From Henckelia pumila (taxonomy: Eukaryota; Streptophyta; Magnoliopsida; Lamiales; Gesneriaceae), in NCBI RefSeq assembly GCF_033568475.1, contig NC_133123.1, positions 158,921,753-158,985,752 on the forward strand: DNA of 64,000 bases, given 5' to 3'. The notes under the pieces are model-generated. The model was given only the letters and a program-made list of their open reading frames with translations, was not told where the DNA came from and made no database searches. The position numbers and the translations under genes are program-made. Below are positions 44,641 to 56,411 of the stretch, piece after piece; the first letter of the stretch is position 1; the number at the start of each line of letters is the position of its first letter.

Positions 44641-46860
44641 TCTGATTTCTTTGAAGATCCAAAAGAAAAAAATTTGATTATTTATTGAAGATGGAAGCGT
44701 GCAAAATTATTGAATAATTTTTTTATTGTTTATTTGGTTATTTTAATTTAAGTTTGATTTATATTTATGAGTTATTTAGGACTATTGGTTTATGAGATTG
44801 GTTTGACTATGTTTATCTATTATTAATAAAAGTTATTTGTTTCTTATTATGAATAAAATATTTTATTTTTATGGATTCTATTATTGTGAGTAGAATATGA
44901 ATTTTGGACAGAAATCAATATAGATTTATGTCGCGTTGACAACGCAATGGTCAACACAATTTTTGAAAGTACAAGCATTATTGAAAGCTCTAGAAAAGTA
45001 AATATTATATGGAGAGACAAATTGTGTTACTCTCTCATAAGTCTCAAAGAAATTTATTGAGCTTTCAAGATATCCATCGGAATGGATATCATATTGAGAC
45101 TATAAGCGAAGAAGGAAAATAATATCCTTTATTATGAAAGAAATGTCGAGAAAGAAATACATTGTTGAAAAATTATGGACATTTACTTATGGCTTATACT
45201 ATACAAATAAATGTAGTGGAGACGAATGCAACGGTTAGCCAAGAAATTCATTGATATGAATATGTTTATGACTTGACATAATCAATTGAGAAATCCCAAT
45301 TTTATAATGATGCGAAAAATAATATTGAAAATTCATATGGGCATCAATTAAGAAAGAGAGATTATTAATGTTAATGAATTCTCATGTGTTGCTTGTTCTC
45401 AAGGAAAATTATAAGCCTTCACCAGCTAAAATTGATATTGAATCACCTATATTTTGAGAGGGTACAAGATGATATTTATGAACACATTCACCCATCATGT
45501 GAACCATTTAAATATTTTATGTATCTATGAAATGGTTACATGTGTATTTACTATCATATTGCAAACTGATGTTTGCAATTCATATTTAGAAAAATTTATT
45601 GATAATGCTGGTGAAATTACATCCCAAACTTTCAATGACTATTGTAGTATGTCAATTGGGATCATTTGAACATCTTGTTGAAAATGTTCATATACAAAAT
45701 GGTTTAGCGAAATTATTGATTAAGCGTCTCCAATTGATAGCTAACCATGGATAATGAGAACAAAACTCACCAAATATTTATGGGGATATGATATTTTGTG
45801 TATAGCAACACTTATACGCATCAGATTGACTAGTTACCATGAATTCTCCCCTTTACAACTAGCTTTTGGCCAAAAGCTTAAGAATAAATTTGCATATGCG
45901 ATGATTAGGGGGAGAAAATATGAGATTACCAAGATAATTAGCTTGAAATGCATCATTGCATCATTTTGATTATCAGACAAATGTGAACTTGAGGTTCAAG
46001 GATAGACCATTTGCAAGATATTGCAAATATATTATTTGATGCACTAAATGAGAAAAATGGTTACTAAGTCACACATAATAGCTGCTAATGCTCCAGCACA
46101 TATTGATGTTCTGAAAGAACAATAAAACAACGAGCTCGAATCAAGCGTGGTAGAGAAATTGGATCCAAAGATAAAAATCCACGAAAAGAAAAGGAGCAAT
46201 AATATAGATGTCCATATTAAAAAATATGATTGATCAGTCTCAAATGTAGATGATCAAACCCCCGAAGAAGTTCAAGTATTTGAAAATGAAGAGATCTCAA
46301 CAAATTATTTCAAAACAGGGAAATGATTTAATCAATTGAAAATTATTGTCGACAATAAAATTTGCCTATGGTGTGGCATTTGATGTTATGATCTAGATCA
46401 CAAGTTTGTTAATGAATGTCATTGTAGACATGATTGGCCAAGTTAAAATAGTGCAATACAAGAAGAGTTAAACTCAATAACGAAACATGAGATTTTGGGA
46501 CCTGTGGTCCAAACTTTTAGGAGTAATGGATGCAATTAATTTTGATATCTTATAGGTATATGGTACAAACGACTTATTTTATTTTAATGCTTGTGATTTG
46601 CAATTGATTAGTTATGCAGATATCTTATTGACAAACTGGATGCTTGTTACTTATGATGGAACACTTATATCCCGAAGATCTATGAAGGATATGAGGCATA
46701 CACTTCTCAACTAAATTCAACATTAATTTGCTCAGGTGATAACATGGCCGATCTTTTCACAAAATCATTGCCGACATCAAATTTTGAGAAGTTGGTGTAC
46801 AAGATCGGAATGCGGCAACTTAGAGATTTCAAGTGATATTTGCAACAAGGGGAGTAAATC
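44641..46860 (+). pseudogene. Copia E pol remnants, RT largely deleted
   Basis: Integrase fragments are recognisable at 45560-45960: FIDNAGEITSQTFNDYC, then after stops KRLQLIA, MRTKLTKYLWGYDILCIA, LIRIRLTSYHEFSPLQLAFG. The end of RNase H is at 46740-46830: NMADLFTKSLPTSNFEKLVY and KIGMRQLRDF. The RT body between them is mostly gone; only about 800 bases separate integrase and RNase H, and no YVDD box was found. Confidence 0.8.
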
Positions 46861-47047
46861 CAAACTGCACTCTTTTTCCCTTATCCATGATTCCCAAGTG
46901 GTTTTTCATGGCAAGGTTTTTAACGAGGCAGTTGAACAACGAGGGATATATGTTGTATTTTTTTTCTTCGCTAGACTTTTATCCCATTGGGTTTTTTCTA
47001 ATAAGGTTTTAACGAGGCACATCCGTCGAATGACATCCAAGGGGGAG

Positions 47048-47278
47048 TGTTACAATATTATGGATGTCAAAGATTTGGGTGATCGGAGAAAATCATAATC
47101 AAATCTCCGGTAGATGGTAAAGAATCAATATAATATCACTTTCTTGTAATATCATAGTTACCATATCCGAGAATTTCTTGTACCTATAAATAGGTCGCTC
47201 ATGTAATACTTTTGATATATTGAATATACTTGTTTTCTTTGCATATTCTTTGGTTAGTTTCTTCTTTATTTTACAACA
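47048..47278 (+). repeat. 3' LTR of copia E
   Basis: 231 bp, TGTTACAATATTATGGATGTC to TTTTACAACA, followed by ATAAT. Confidence 0.9.
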
Positions 47279-47847
47279 ATAATTATATTTTGAAACAAAT
47301 TTGACTTTCTGAATCATGTGAACGAAATAAAAAATTTTGAATTGAAAATTGTTATATTTATTTACACAAAACTCCCGCGAAAAGGTCTTACGGATGAATT
47401 TTGTGTGACAGATCTTCTATTTGGATTATCCATAAAAGAGTATTATATATTATTTTATGACAAAAATATTACTTTTTATTAATATGTGTAGGGTTGACCC
47501 GTCTCACAGATAAAAATCCGTGAGATCGTCTCATAAAGTTCTACTCATTTATTTTTAGTATTAATAATTATCTAGTTTTTATTATTAATTTTTTGGCTAA
47601 TTAAATTTCTGTAAAGAAAATAAATTTGAACCAATTATTTTTGTACATTATTATATATACGTATATTCATATTTGGAATTGTGAATCAATTCTAAACCAA
47701 GAAAAAGTTGAAAAGAATTTACGTATATTAATTTTATATATAGAATTATTTAATTGAATTATTATTTCATGGTTTTATATTTTAAGCATTGTTTATATAT
47801 TTCAAGTATGCTCAAGTCGAAATATTAAAGGGATTTTCGGTAGATTG

Positions 47848-47888
<41 letters not shown>
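47279..47888. other. AT-rich intergenic with (TA)n microsatellite
   Basis: No gene recognised. A TA-dinucleotide run of about 38 bases lies at 47849-47887, immediately left of a foldback element. Confidence 0.6.
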
Positions 47889-47890
<2 letters not shown>

Positions 47891-48030
47891 TTCTTTTATG
47901 GTGCGCAACACTATATGCCCACTTCATGTCCACCATGTACAAGTCAACTCATCTATTGTACCGGTCAAATCATCTATTGTACATGATGGGCATGAAGTGA
48001 GCATATAGTGTTGGACAACATAAAAGAACT
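47889..48030. mobile_element. MITE 1, TA-flanked foldback
   Basis: Two 52-bp arms (47889-47940 and 47979-48030) are inverted copies with few mismatches: AGTTCTTTTATG, CAACACTATATGC and CACTTCATG pair with their complements. The 38-bp centre has a direct CATCTATTGTAC repeat. TA runs lie on both sides, so the insertion target was probably TA. No coding capacity. Confidence 0.75.
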
Positions 48031-48039
48031 ATATATATA

Positions 48040-49007
48040 TATCATAGAACATTTTGCATATATGGTAAATATACAAAATTTGGTACATTATCATATATAT
48101 CATTTATGGAAAAATGCACATATATATGGATAAAAAAAATAAATTAAATTACAATTTAGTAATAAAATTCGATCAAATTTCAAATTTTGAATAGAAAATT
48201 AGTGCATTATCGTACAAAAATATGAAAATGTTCACTTATATATATAAAAAATTAAATGTAATTTAAAATTAATTATAACATTCGGTATAATTTTGAATCG
48301 AACATTGGTACATTTCATAGAGTGTATTTATTGAAATTTTCAAATATATATACATAACAAATTAACTGAAATTAAAATTTATTGATAACGTCTAATTAAA
48401 TTAAAAAAATTTAATTAAAAATTGGTGCATTACCATGTTTCATATATGGACAAAACAAAATTAACTAAAATTAAAAATAGTGATAAAATCCGATGAAATT
48501 TAAAATTTGAACAAAAAATTTGTAAACTATCATGTATTGTATTTATGAAAATTCTCACTATGGAGATAAAAAATTTAATTGAAATTTGAGATATTATTAT
48601 ATACATAACATTATGAATATTTTCACGTATATTTGGAGACAAAAAAATTTAAATGATTTTTTAAAATATAAAATTTATCAAGTTTTGAACCGAAAATTAG
48701 TATATTGTCATATATAATATTTATGGATACTTTTACACACAAAAAACTTATTGAAAATAAAAATAATGATAATATCCGATTAAATTTTAAATTTTAAATA
48801 AAAAAATCTTTATCATTATCATCATCCTCATTATATATATATATAGCATTAATTAGTATATTGTCATATATAATATTTATGGATATTTATACACACAAAA
48901 AACTTATGGAAAATCAAAATAATGATAATATCCGATTAAATTTCAAATTTTAAATAAAAAAATCGTTATCATTATCATCATCCTCATTATATATATATAT
49001 ATATAGA
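48040..49007. repeat. Degenerate minisatellite, with one recent 156-bp duplication
   Basis: A composite word, roughly GGTACATTATCATATAT then TTATGGA then CACA then AAATTAACTGAAATTAAAA then TCCGATTAAATTT, recurs at about 48082, 48200, 48306, 48423, 48522, 48699 and 48854 with spacings of ~100-180. The last two units (48696-48851 and 48852-49007) are nearly identical over 156 bp. No transposon ends or coding sequence were seen. Confidence 0.7.
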
Positions 49008-49019
49008 GTTATGCTATGT

Positions 49020-49157
49020 TGCCCACCTCTCGTGCCCACCTTCATGCCCATCTATGAGGTGGTAATCATCCATGAGAAGAATCATATACAAATGGTTCAT
49101 CTAATGGATGAGTGTCACCTCATACATAAACATGGTGGTGAACACGAAAAGTGGGCA
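49020..49157. mobile_element. MITE 2, related to MITE 1
   Basis: Arms of about 44 bp (49020-49062 and 49114-49157) are inverted: TGCCCACCTCTCGTG and TATGAGGTG pair with CACCTCATA and a diverged CACGAAAAGTGGGCA. It shares GCCCAC-TTCATG-CCCA with MITE 1 and is of similar size. It lies 63 bases from the stop codon of the RING gene. Confidence 0.65.
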
Positions 49158-49219
49158 TTTTCTTTTTTTTGTAATTATATTTTGGCGAAAAATTACTATA
49201 TTTTTTTTAAAACTCAGAT

Positions 49220-49888
49220 TCAGAAGAAAATATCATTATCGGGTACTAGTGCAATGGCATTACATAGCGGACACGCATTCTTCTGTCGCAGCCATGTTTT
49301 GATGCAATCCGCATGATATCCATGGCCGCAATCGAGCGTCCAAATCGACTCGTTCTTCCCTTGCTCGTGCAAATCATCCTGGCACACTGTACAGATCTCA
49401 GTGGTGTCTTGTGGAGTAGCAGCCCTAGTTTTCATGTGCTTGGATATCGCTTCTTCTGATAGTACTACTGGTGGTGGCCCTCCTGATCTGTTTCGGTTTC
49501 GAACGTCGAGATCGAAGATGGAATGTCCATCGATCATATGCTGCTGATGATGATCATGGTCATCATGGGTGGTACGTGGAGATGTTGAAGCATCTTCTAT
49601 AACCAGAACATCGTCGTCGTCGTCGAAAATCTGACCGAGCGTGATGGCATCGGAATAATAATTGGCTGCCGTGTATGGATAGGGATCCACATGAGTTTGA
49701 GGCTGAAAACGTGCGGCATCGGCCGATGGAACGTTGAACAAATCTGCTGGGATCGTAAGCAATAACTCGATCTCATCACGATGGTTAGCAAAACGTGGTG
49801 GCAAGTAACTGGCGCCGTTGTTGATGATCTGCTCACGGAGGAGGAGGTGGCGTGTAAATATCTCAAGAGCCCTGAAGCGGGGAGCCAT
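49220..49888 (-). CDS. RING-H2 finger protein, probable E3 ubiquitin ligase
   Basis: A single-exon frame of 222 residues. I chose the ATG at 49888 (MAPRFRALEIF): the longer frame to 49972 adds a Lys run encoded by a poly-A tract, and homology with the duplicated relics starts at MAPR. The N-terminal half has no recognised domain. Residues 88-114 are acidic then His-rich (DDDDDV, HDDHDHH). VLSEEAISKHMKTR (142-155) precedes the RING, as in MBR1/2-like plant proteins. The RING-H2 ligands are C166, C169, C187, H189, H192, C195, C206 and C209, with W199 at the E2-contact position. The role is transfer of ubiquitin from an E2; the substrate is unknown. No transmembrane segment or signal peptide. 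Broken paralogues lie at 880-2681. Confidence 0.85.
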   Translation of the reverse strand: MAPRFRALEIFTRHLLLREQIINNGASYLPPRFANHRDEIELLLTIPADLFNVPSADAARFQPQTHVDPYPYTAANYYSDAITLGQIFDDDDDVLVIEDASTSPRTTHDDHDHHQQHMIDGHSIFDLDVRNRNRSGGPPPVVLSEEAISKHMKTRAATPQDTTEICTVCQDDLHEQGKNESIWTLDCGHGYHADCIKTWLRQKNACPLCNAIALVPDNDIFF

Positions 49889-49906
49889 CAAATTTGAAGA
49901 GGAGTG

Positions 49907-50074
49907 CTTTTTTTTTTTTTTTTGGCTGGAACAATTATTGTATATATTGAGAATGTGAGATTTAGAACACATGCAATGTTACATACATATATATATATAT
50001 ATGTTCGGTGTTGGGACTTTACCTGGTTGGATTATAAAAGTACAAGGTTTTCTGTCCAAAAAAACAAAAGAAGA

Positions 50075-50108
<34 letters not shown>

Positions 50109-50184
50109 CGGTGTTTGGGACTTTTCCTAGTTGGATTATAAAAGTACAAGGTTTTCTGTACAAAAAAAAAAGAAAAAAAGAAAG

Positions 50185-50216
<32 letters not shown>
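49907..50216. repeat. Poly-T, TA microsatellites and a ~104-bp tandem duplication
   Basis: A T run lies at about 49908-49923. Then two copies of a unit reading TTCGGTGTTGGGACTTT, CTGGTTGGATTATAAAAGT and ACAAGGTTTTCTG (about 50001-50095 and 50105-50205) are separated and bounded by TA runs. This is directly upstream of the RING gene, so it is part of its promoter region. The 109-residue frame across it is chance. Confidence 0.7.
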
Positions 50217-50222
<6 letters not shown>

Positions 50223-50399
50223 CAAATCAATAAGATATTTCTTGAAATCAAGGGGTCGGCAATTGAAATCAAAGATATTTCTAATATTTAGTTTTTAAAA
50301 GATTTTAATATATAATATTGAGAGTAAGAATTGTAATACACGCCAATAGAGGATAAACAGACAAATATGTAATTTAGAAAATGTAGTTAGCTAAAAAAA
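50217..50399. other. Short AT-rich spacer
   Basis: Nothing recognised on either strand. Confidence 0.5.
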
Positions 50400-51760
50400 T
50401 TGAGTGTAATAATTTCTTTCATATAAGTTTCATTTGAATGAAGTCTATTACGTCTAAAAAAACCAAAACCAAAACAAAAACAAAAACAAAAACAAAAGGA
50501 GTTATATAATTCGATAACTTCTACTTTACTTTCTTCTTATTAATTGTGTCATACAAAAATTGTTATACATAAATTTCATATATTATAGTATGATTTTTTT
50601 TTTCCCATTTCATTTATGTATTTCCAATATTCCAATAAAAATTCTTGTAATAATATTCAATGAAGAAATAGATTTTTGTAACCGACAAATAGTATAGTTA
50701 AAAATTTTGGAAAATAAATAAATTCTTATAGTAAATATTATATAGAATTTTAACAAATTCTCATAAAATTTTTAAAAGTAAATAGAAAAAAAATTCAAAA
50801 ATTCAAGATTTGTTTCAAATTGTATATTAATAAAAAGTCTTGCAAAATAAATGATTATAGTATTATATAATATCTTAAAAAAATCTCAAAAAATTTAAAG
50901 TAAATAGATAGAAATCCAAAAATCCAAGATTTATTTCAATAATTTACATATATCAAAGTATATTATTCGGTAAATAAGTGATTTTTGTTTAATATTTTTA
51001 CTAAGGAACATTTAATGATAATTAATAGTTTTATTTTCTACTATTTGAATTTTTTATACCGAGTAAATAAATATTTTTGTATGACACAATTAATAAGAAG
51101 GAAGAAAAATAGAAGTTATCGAATTAAATAAACTCCTTTGTTTTTTTAGAGTTAATAGACTCCATTCAACTGGAACTCATATGTGAGAAATTATTATACC
51201 CATTTGTTTTATTCATTTTTTCATCTTAATTTGTCCCATTCTTTTATGTAATTTTACTTATATAATCATCATTAATATATCATTTATATAGAATAAAAGG
51301 TAAACATGTATATAAACAATGAAAAAACTCTACCCCTACATTTATACTTTTATAGCAGAAATATTATGAAATTTTTTAAAGATATTATATAAATTTTACA
51401 ATAATCATTTATTTATTTTGCAAGACTTTTTATTAACATACAATTTAAAACAAATATTGGATTTTTTATTTTTTTAATTTAATTTATATATTTTATGAGA
51501 ATCTATCAAAATGCTATATAATATATATTTACTATAGCCATTTATCTATTTTGCAAGATTTTTACTATACTATTTTTCGGTTACAATAATCTATTTCTTA
51601 ATTGAATATTATTACAAAAATTTATATTGAAATATTGGAAATACACAAATAAAATAAAAAAATCATAATATAATATATCATCAGTAATTCTCATAATTAA
51701 TTAAATATTTTATTTGAATTTGTCAAAATTCTATATAATATCTACTATAAGCATTTATTG
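50400..51760. repeat. Large AT-rich inverted-repeat block (foldback elements)
   Basis: Arm a (about 50410-50560: AATTCGATAACTTCT, TTCTTATTAATTGTGTCATA) is inverted at a' (about 51070-51190). Arms b and c (50570-50890: GTATTTCCAATATT, GTAATAATATTCAAT, AAAAAGTCTTGCAAAATAAA) are inverted at c' and b' (51370-51700). The order a-b-c ... a' ... c'-b' is not one simple palindrome, so at least two related foldback copies, or a rearranged one, are present. An AAAAAC microsatellite lies inside arm a at about 50460-50500. No protein coding was found. Confidence 0.7.
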
Positions 51761-52294
51761 ATTTTGTATAAGAACATTGTTTATTATCATATATATCATA
51801 TTACTAATATAGTGGATTAATTAACATTTATTTACTGCCTCTAAAACAAAAACAAAAACTCGCTGAAAGCATTGCTAGGAAGTTGAGAATGAAGAAATAT
51901 TATTACTTTTTATTTATAAAAATACTATATATTATGGCCATCATTGAATTTTCAGAACGGTGATGCGTTAATTGAGGAGGCAATTCCCATTTTACGAATC
52001 AAACTTGCGAACTGTTGTTTACCACAGATATCTCAAAACCAACCGAATTTTGGCAACCTTTGAATCTAACAACCTGTTCGCCACTCTTCCTCGTACAGAC
52101 ACAGCTGCCACAAAGAGGGAAAAAAAAAACCCAAAAGGAAACAGATCATGATCTGGGATTCACCTGTTCTTGCCATGATCATGATCTATTCCGAAAAACT
52201 TTCTGAATATTGATTCCTTCCTCGGCAAGACCCTTTTGATCAATCGTATCTGTTTGGATTCTGAGGCTTTCTTGGTTAATTCGGAAGCGTCGAA
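51761..52294 (+). other. Promoter and 5' leader region of the myosin-binding gene
   Basis: The last ~300 bases before the ATG at 52295 are less AT-rich than the DNA to the left, as expected for a leader. No clear TATA box at a usual distance could be chosen among many AT words. No other gene is seen. Confidence 0.45.
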
Positions 52295-54609
52295 ATGCCG
52301 GTGGGATCGTTCAAATGTTTCGTGGAGCAGAAGCTCGGGAAATTCCCGCATTTCTTGATATATGCATTCCTCGAATGGGTGATGATAATATTGCTTTTTG
52401 TGGATGGCTTTCTCGCCTTTGTTTCGAATGAATTCGCCAAGTACTTCGAGCTCAGAATCCCATGCTTACTCTGCACAAGGATAGATCATCTTCTTGCACA
52501 CAGGAACTCCAACTTTTACTACAATGATTCCATCTGTGAGCATCACAAGAAAGAAATCTCGTCCCTCGCGTATTGCCACGTCCACAAGAAGCTATCCGAT
52601 TTGCGTACCATGTGTGAGGGTTGCCTTCTGTCTTTTGCCACGGAGAAAGATTCCGACTGTGATAAGTACAAGTCCCTTATTGGGATTCTGCACAAGGATA
52701 TCGATTGCTTTGTGGAGGATAATCAGAAGTTGTTGATGAATTTGGGGAATGGCGACGATGGGAAAGAGATATCAGATGAAAAGAGTGGTGCACACTTGTG
52801 TTCTTGTTGTGGGGAGGCTCTGAAACCGAGAGCTTCCGCGAAATATGGGCGGAGTCTGTCCATGAATGCTCCGACCCCATCCCCTAGAGCGCCCTTGCTG
52901 GCGAGGAGGAACGAAGAGGGGCGTAGCATATTGTTACCACATGTTAAGTACACTGAGCTGAAGTTTATGTCAGATGCAGAGCAGGAGCTCTCTGAGTATG
53001 AAGATGCTCCAAATGGAGAGAATCAAGGTGAAACAATTTTTTGTTACATTTTCTTTAACTTTCTATCTATGTAATAGTATCTTCAAGTGCATGATGTTGA
53101 ATAGTTTTCTTGTGTTCTATGATAGGAAGAGACGATGTAAAGTCGGCTTCGGTGCCATTGCTACCTGATTCAGAGGAAATGACTGATGATTCTTGCAGAA
53201 CCCCTAGTTTTGCCAGAGGGACCAGATTTTTTGGAATCCCTTTGTCAGATTCAGCTCAAGCTAGTCCTAGATGGGGCTACAAGATTGGTCGAAAACTAGC
53301 AAACATCGATTGTGCTCCTGAACCCAATGATGCAAATTCATTCAATGAACTAGATGGAGACATCTTGAACCGGTTGAAAAGACAGGTCCGTTTGGACCGC
53401 AAATCGTTGATAGCTCTATACATGGAGTTGGATGAAGAAAGAAGTGCTTCTGCGGTTGCAGCGAATAATGCCATGGCCATGATAACTCGTCTGCAAGCTG
53501 AGAAAGCAGCTGTGCAAATGGAGGCCTTGCAATATCAGAGAATGATGGAAGAACAGGCGGAATACGATCAAGAAGCTCTGCAAGTGATGAAAGACATGCT
53601 TTTGAAAAGGGAAGAGGATATAAAGGCTTTGGAGTCGGAACTGGACACTTACAGAGAAAAGTATGGGCTTATCAAGAAAGTAGGAAGTGATATATGTGAG
53701 ATTGATGCTGATGAAGATTATCAAGACATGAAGTCTCAGTCCTTGTCATCCTATGGTGAGAGATCAGAATGTGGGAGCTCGAATGGAGCGGATAGAAACG
53801 AAAATGAACGTCCCAATAATTCGATGGAGGATGGAGAAGGAAGTCCAAACGAATCATCTTTGGATTTCGAGGGTGAGAGATCTTATCTTCTTGGTCTATT
53901 GGTAGATCTTGAGAGAAAAATCAATTCACCTTCAGATGAAGTGTCCAATTCCTCTGAAGGCGTCGCGATCAGTAATGAAGATGGAAGCAAAGGTAATCGA
54001 ATGTCTAGTTTTGTTTATGATAATGTAGTTATATTTAATGATAACATTGATCATTATTGGATCTTGTAGGACATAAACAGGAATCATAAAAAACACTTGC
54101 ATGAGTTAATTACAACAATTCACAGGAAACTGTGCTGTAGGAAAAACCATTTTGTAGATATGATTAACTCGAAAAGAAAACGATGATACAGTACTCTTTG
54201 AGCTTGTATATGTCAGTGATGATCTGATTGCAGACCTACATGATTTACCAAAGAAACGATTCGTCCGATGTAGCATAGAAAAAATAGTTATGCACATCCT
54301 TTTTTCAGTCCTTTTACATCTATAATTTAATGCTCCTAAATATTTCCCATATTTCTGTTGTTTTAAGCTCTGATATCTATCCTTTTGTGCGTGATCACAG
54401 GAAAAGAGCAGAAGGGTAGCCTTAAAAGAGAGGTATCTCTAATAAGGGAGAGATTGAGGACCATTGAAGCAGACAGTGGATTTTTAAAGCATGCAGCCAT
54501 GACGCTGCAACGAGGAGGCGAAGGAACTAAACTCTTGACTGAAATAGCTCAACATCTCCGGCAGATTAGGGACTCAAACAAATCTATAACAGAGGATTCA
54601 GAAGCATGA
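52295..54609 (+). CDS. Myosin-binding protein with GTD-binding (DUF593/zein-binding) domain, 3 exons
   Basis: Exons 52295-53027, 53126-53992 and 54401-54609 join in phase 1 at both GT-AG junctions to give 602 residues. The N-terminus has a membrane segment (about residues 20-44, FLIYAFLEWVMIILLFVDGF), then the family hallmark IPCLLCTRIDH (56-66) and further Cys/His residues (CEHH, CHVHKK, CEGC, CSCC). The coiled-coil GTD-binding domain occupies about residues 321-430 (DGDILNRLKRQVRLDRKSL to LDTYREKYGL). A second conserved coiled coil lies in exon 3 (EVSLIRERLRTIEADSGFL). In Arabidopsis such MyoB proteins are membrane-anchored receptors for the globular tail of class XI myosins on motile vesicles; that function is inferred here. 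The frame is intact. Confidence 0.9.
53028..53125 (+). other. Intron 1 of the myosin-binding gene
   Basis: 98 bp, GTGAAACAA to TCTATGATAG. Splicing joins CAA-G to GA-AGA, keeping Gly-Arg-Asp-Asp in frame. Confidence 0.85.
53993..54400 (+). other. Intron 2 of the myosin-binding gene
   Basis: 408 bp, GTAATCGAATG to GCGTGATCACAG. The reading frame continues into it for about 25 codons before a stop, so unspliced RNA would encode a protein lacking the last coiled coil. Confidence 0.85.
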
Positions 54610-56337
54610 AACTTATCCTTCAGGTGAGATTCCAAAGTACTACTTCCCGCACCCCAAGCCGCACGACTTCTCTACTGATAGGGCAATTAAAACAACTAGC
54701 CTCATGTTGCAACAAGCCTGTAAGTCTAGGGGCATGATGATACACCGCTTGTTTATTCAGAATTAGACTATATTGCCCTTGTTGAGGTTTTGAGGGTGAC
54801 TTGAAAACCTTCAACAAACAATATAATAAACTAGGTAAAAGAGTGCATGATGAGGAAAATTTTCTTGAAAATGCAAAGGAATCTGATTTTTCCCTCTACT
54901 TCTTTTGGTTGCAGTGTTCTTTTTTGTTCACTTCTCCATTCTTTTCTCCACAAGCTAGGCCACAGAAACTTGTACATGTATTAAGCATTGACATCGCATG
55001 ACACGCCGTTGGATGTGAAAGCCGTGACGCCTGGCTTGGATGCTTTATGAGCTCCTGGTTCACCTATATCTTCTTCATTGCACTTGAGAAAGTTCTTGAA
55101 AAGGCAGTTTTTTATTTGTTGACAATGTACAAGTACTTACACAATCAGCAACAGCAGAGGGTACTATAGATCTTGCACTTGGAGAGTAAACTCATGCTTT
55201 TTTTTTTTTTGTTTAGGACAATTTGTGCAACTGAATAAGAATGTAAACTATTCGAGCTAGTTTCTCCTACAACAGGTGCGACGCATTCGATACTCAAATT
55301 AGTCGAGCAAAGATTCTATGCTACTTCGAGAAAAACACTTTCGATGTATTTGTACGATATGTTTGTCTGAACATCTTACTTGAAAACAAAAAATATAGAT
55401 ATACTCACATATATGTATTCAAATCAAATGTTCAGGCAAACTCCTCGTACAAAACTTTGTGTAACGTAGAATCACTCAGCAACGTGTTAACAATTGACCT
55501 TATTTTGTTTAAACCTGTACATGATACAATTTTCTGCTAACTGAAAAATATATAAAATAACAATATGCATTTATTTTTCAGTATCAAAGAAATTTTCTCC
55601 TACAGTCTACATGATAATTTACCAGAACACATTGAGGAAATTTTCTCCTACAATCAACATGATAATTTACCAAAACAAATCAACATCTAATTTTTTTTTT
55701 AAAAAAAAAATATTATGTGTGGTGCAGGAGAGAAAAGAATATATTATAATAGTATTATTCAACTCCTTTTTTTTAATTAGTAACAGTTTTTCAATATGGT
55801 GATGTAGATATGATTTATTCAAACATTGAGGATTTATATATTTGTGTGCTTGAGCGCGCGCTTGGTTCATGAAACGTGATGTAAACATAGAACCTAACCA
55901 GTTGAATATTGCATCCACATTCATGAAATTATTAATAAATATCACTTTAAATATAAGACAATTTCATATTTTAAGAAATTTAAGACAAAAAGAGGCCAAA
56001 CCATTTTTTTGAGATGCTACTTAATTACAAGTCTTTGTGTACATATAATTAATTTAAAGTCAAACAACTACTCCCAAACCCCTTAGTTCCCCTCTCTTGT
56101 CATCACTCAAAAGCCAAAAATTCTTTTATTTTTGTTTTTTTAAAATACAAATATAATTTTGATCCAAATTACAAACATATAAAGTAAATGTCTGTACTAC
56201 AGACATGATTTGAGCGTAAACTCGAGACGTGTTTATCTCGAGCAGAAGAAAAACTAATAAATTAAAAAAACTACACGCAGTCAACGAGAATCGAATTTGA
56301 GACCAAATGATACTCTCAGGGCCTCAACTTATCTTCG
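54610..56337. other. Intergenic between the myosin-binding and germin-like genes
   Basis: The first ~400 bases are probably the 3' UTR of the preceding gene. The rest is AT-rich. Near 55590-55690 the words ATTTTCTCCTACA and CATGATAATTTACCA occur twice about 55 bp apart, a small tandem duplication. No further gene is recognised. Confidence 0.5.
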
Positions 56338-56350
56338 AATATATATATAG
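56338..56350 (+). promoter_or_regulatory. Likely TATA box of germin-like gene 1
   Basis: AATATATATATAG lies about 65 bases before the ATG at 56412, a normal plant distance allowing for a ~35-base leader. Confidence 0.5.
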
Positions 56351-56411
56351 AAACCGCATACCCCCACAATATATATCCAACAGGCAATAATCCTCCAAAT
56401 CAGCTACTTTA

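Larger units (their letters stand above)
42845..47278 (+). mobile_element. Degenerate Ty1/copia element E
   Basis: 231-bp LTRs at 42845-43075 and 47048-47278 start TGTTA and end TTTTACAACA. The 5-bp duplication ATAAT is at 42840-42844 and 47279-47283, and the purine tract CCAAGGGGGAG precedes the 3' LTR. Directly after the 5' LTR lies CATTATCAACATGA, similar to the TTATCA-type primer sites of some copia lineages. Gag and integrase remnants remain, and most of RT is deleted. Confidence 0.92.

Noticed and set aside
49889..49972. N-terminal extension of the RING protein to 49972
   Set aside because: The added residues come from a poly-A-type tract (Lys run) and AT-rich leader. Relics of the gene align from MAPR onward.
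55611..55945. Frames on both strands in the 55.6-55.9 kb spacer as a gene
   Set aside because: Low-complexity AT-rich DNA with a small tandem duplication, and no homology.
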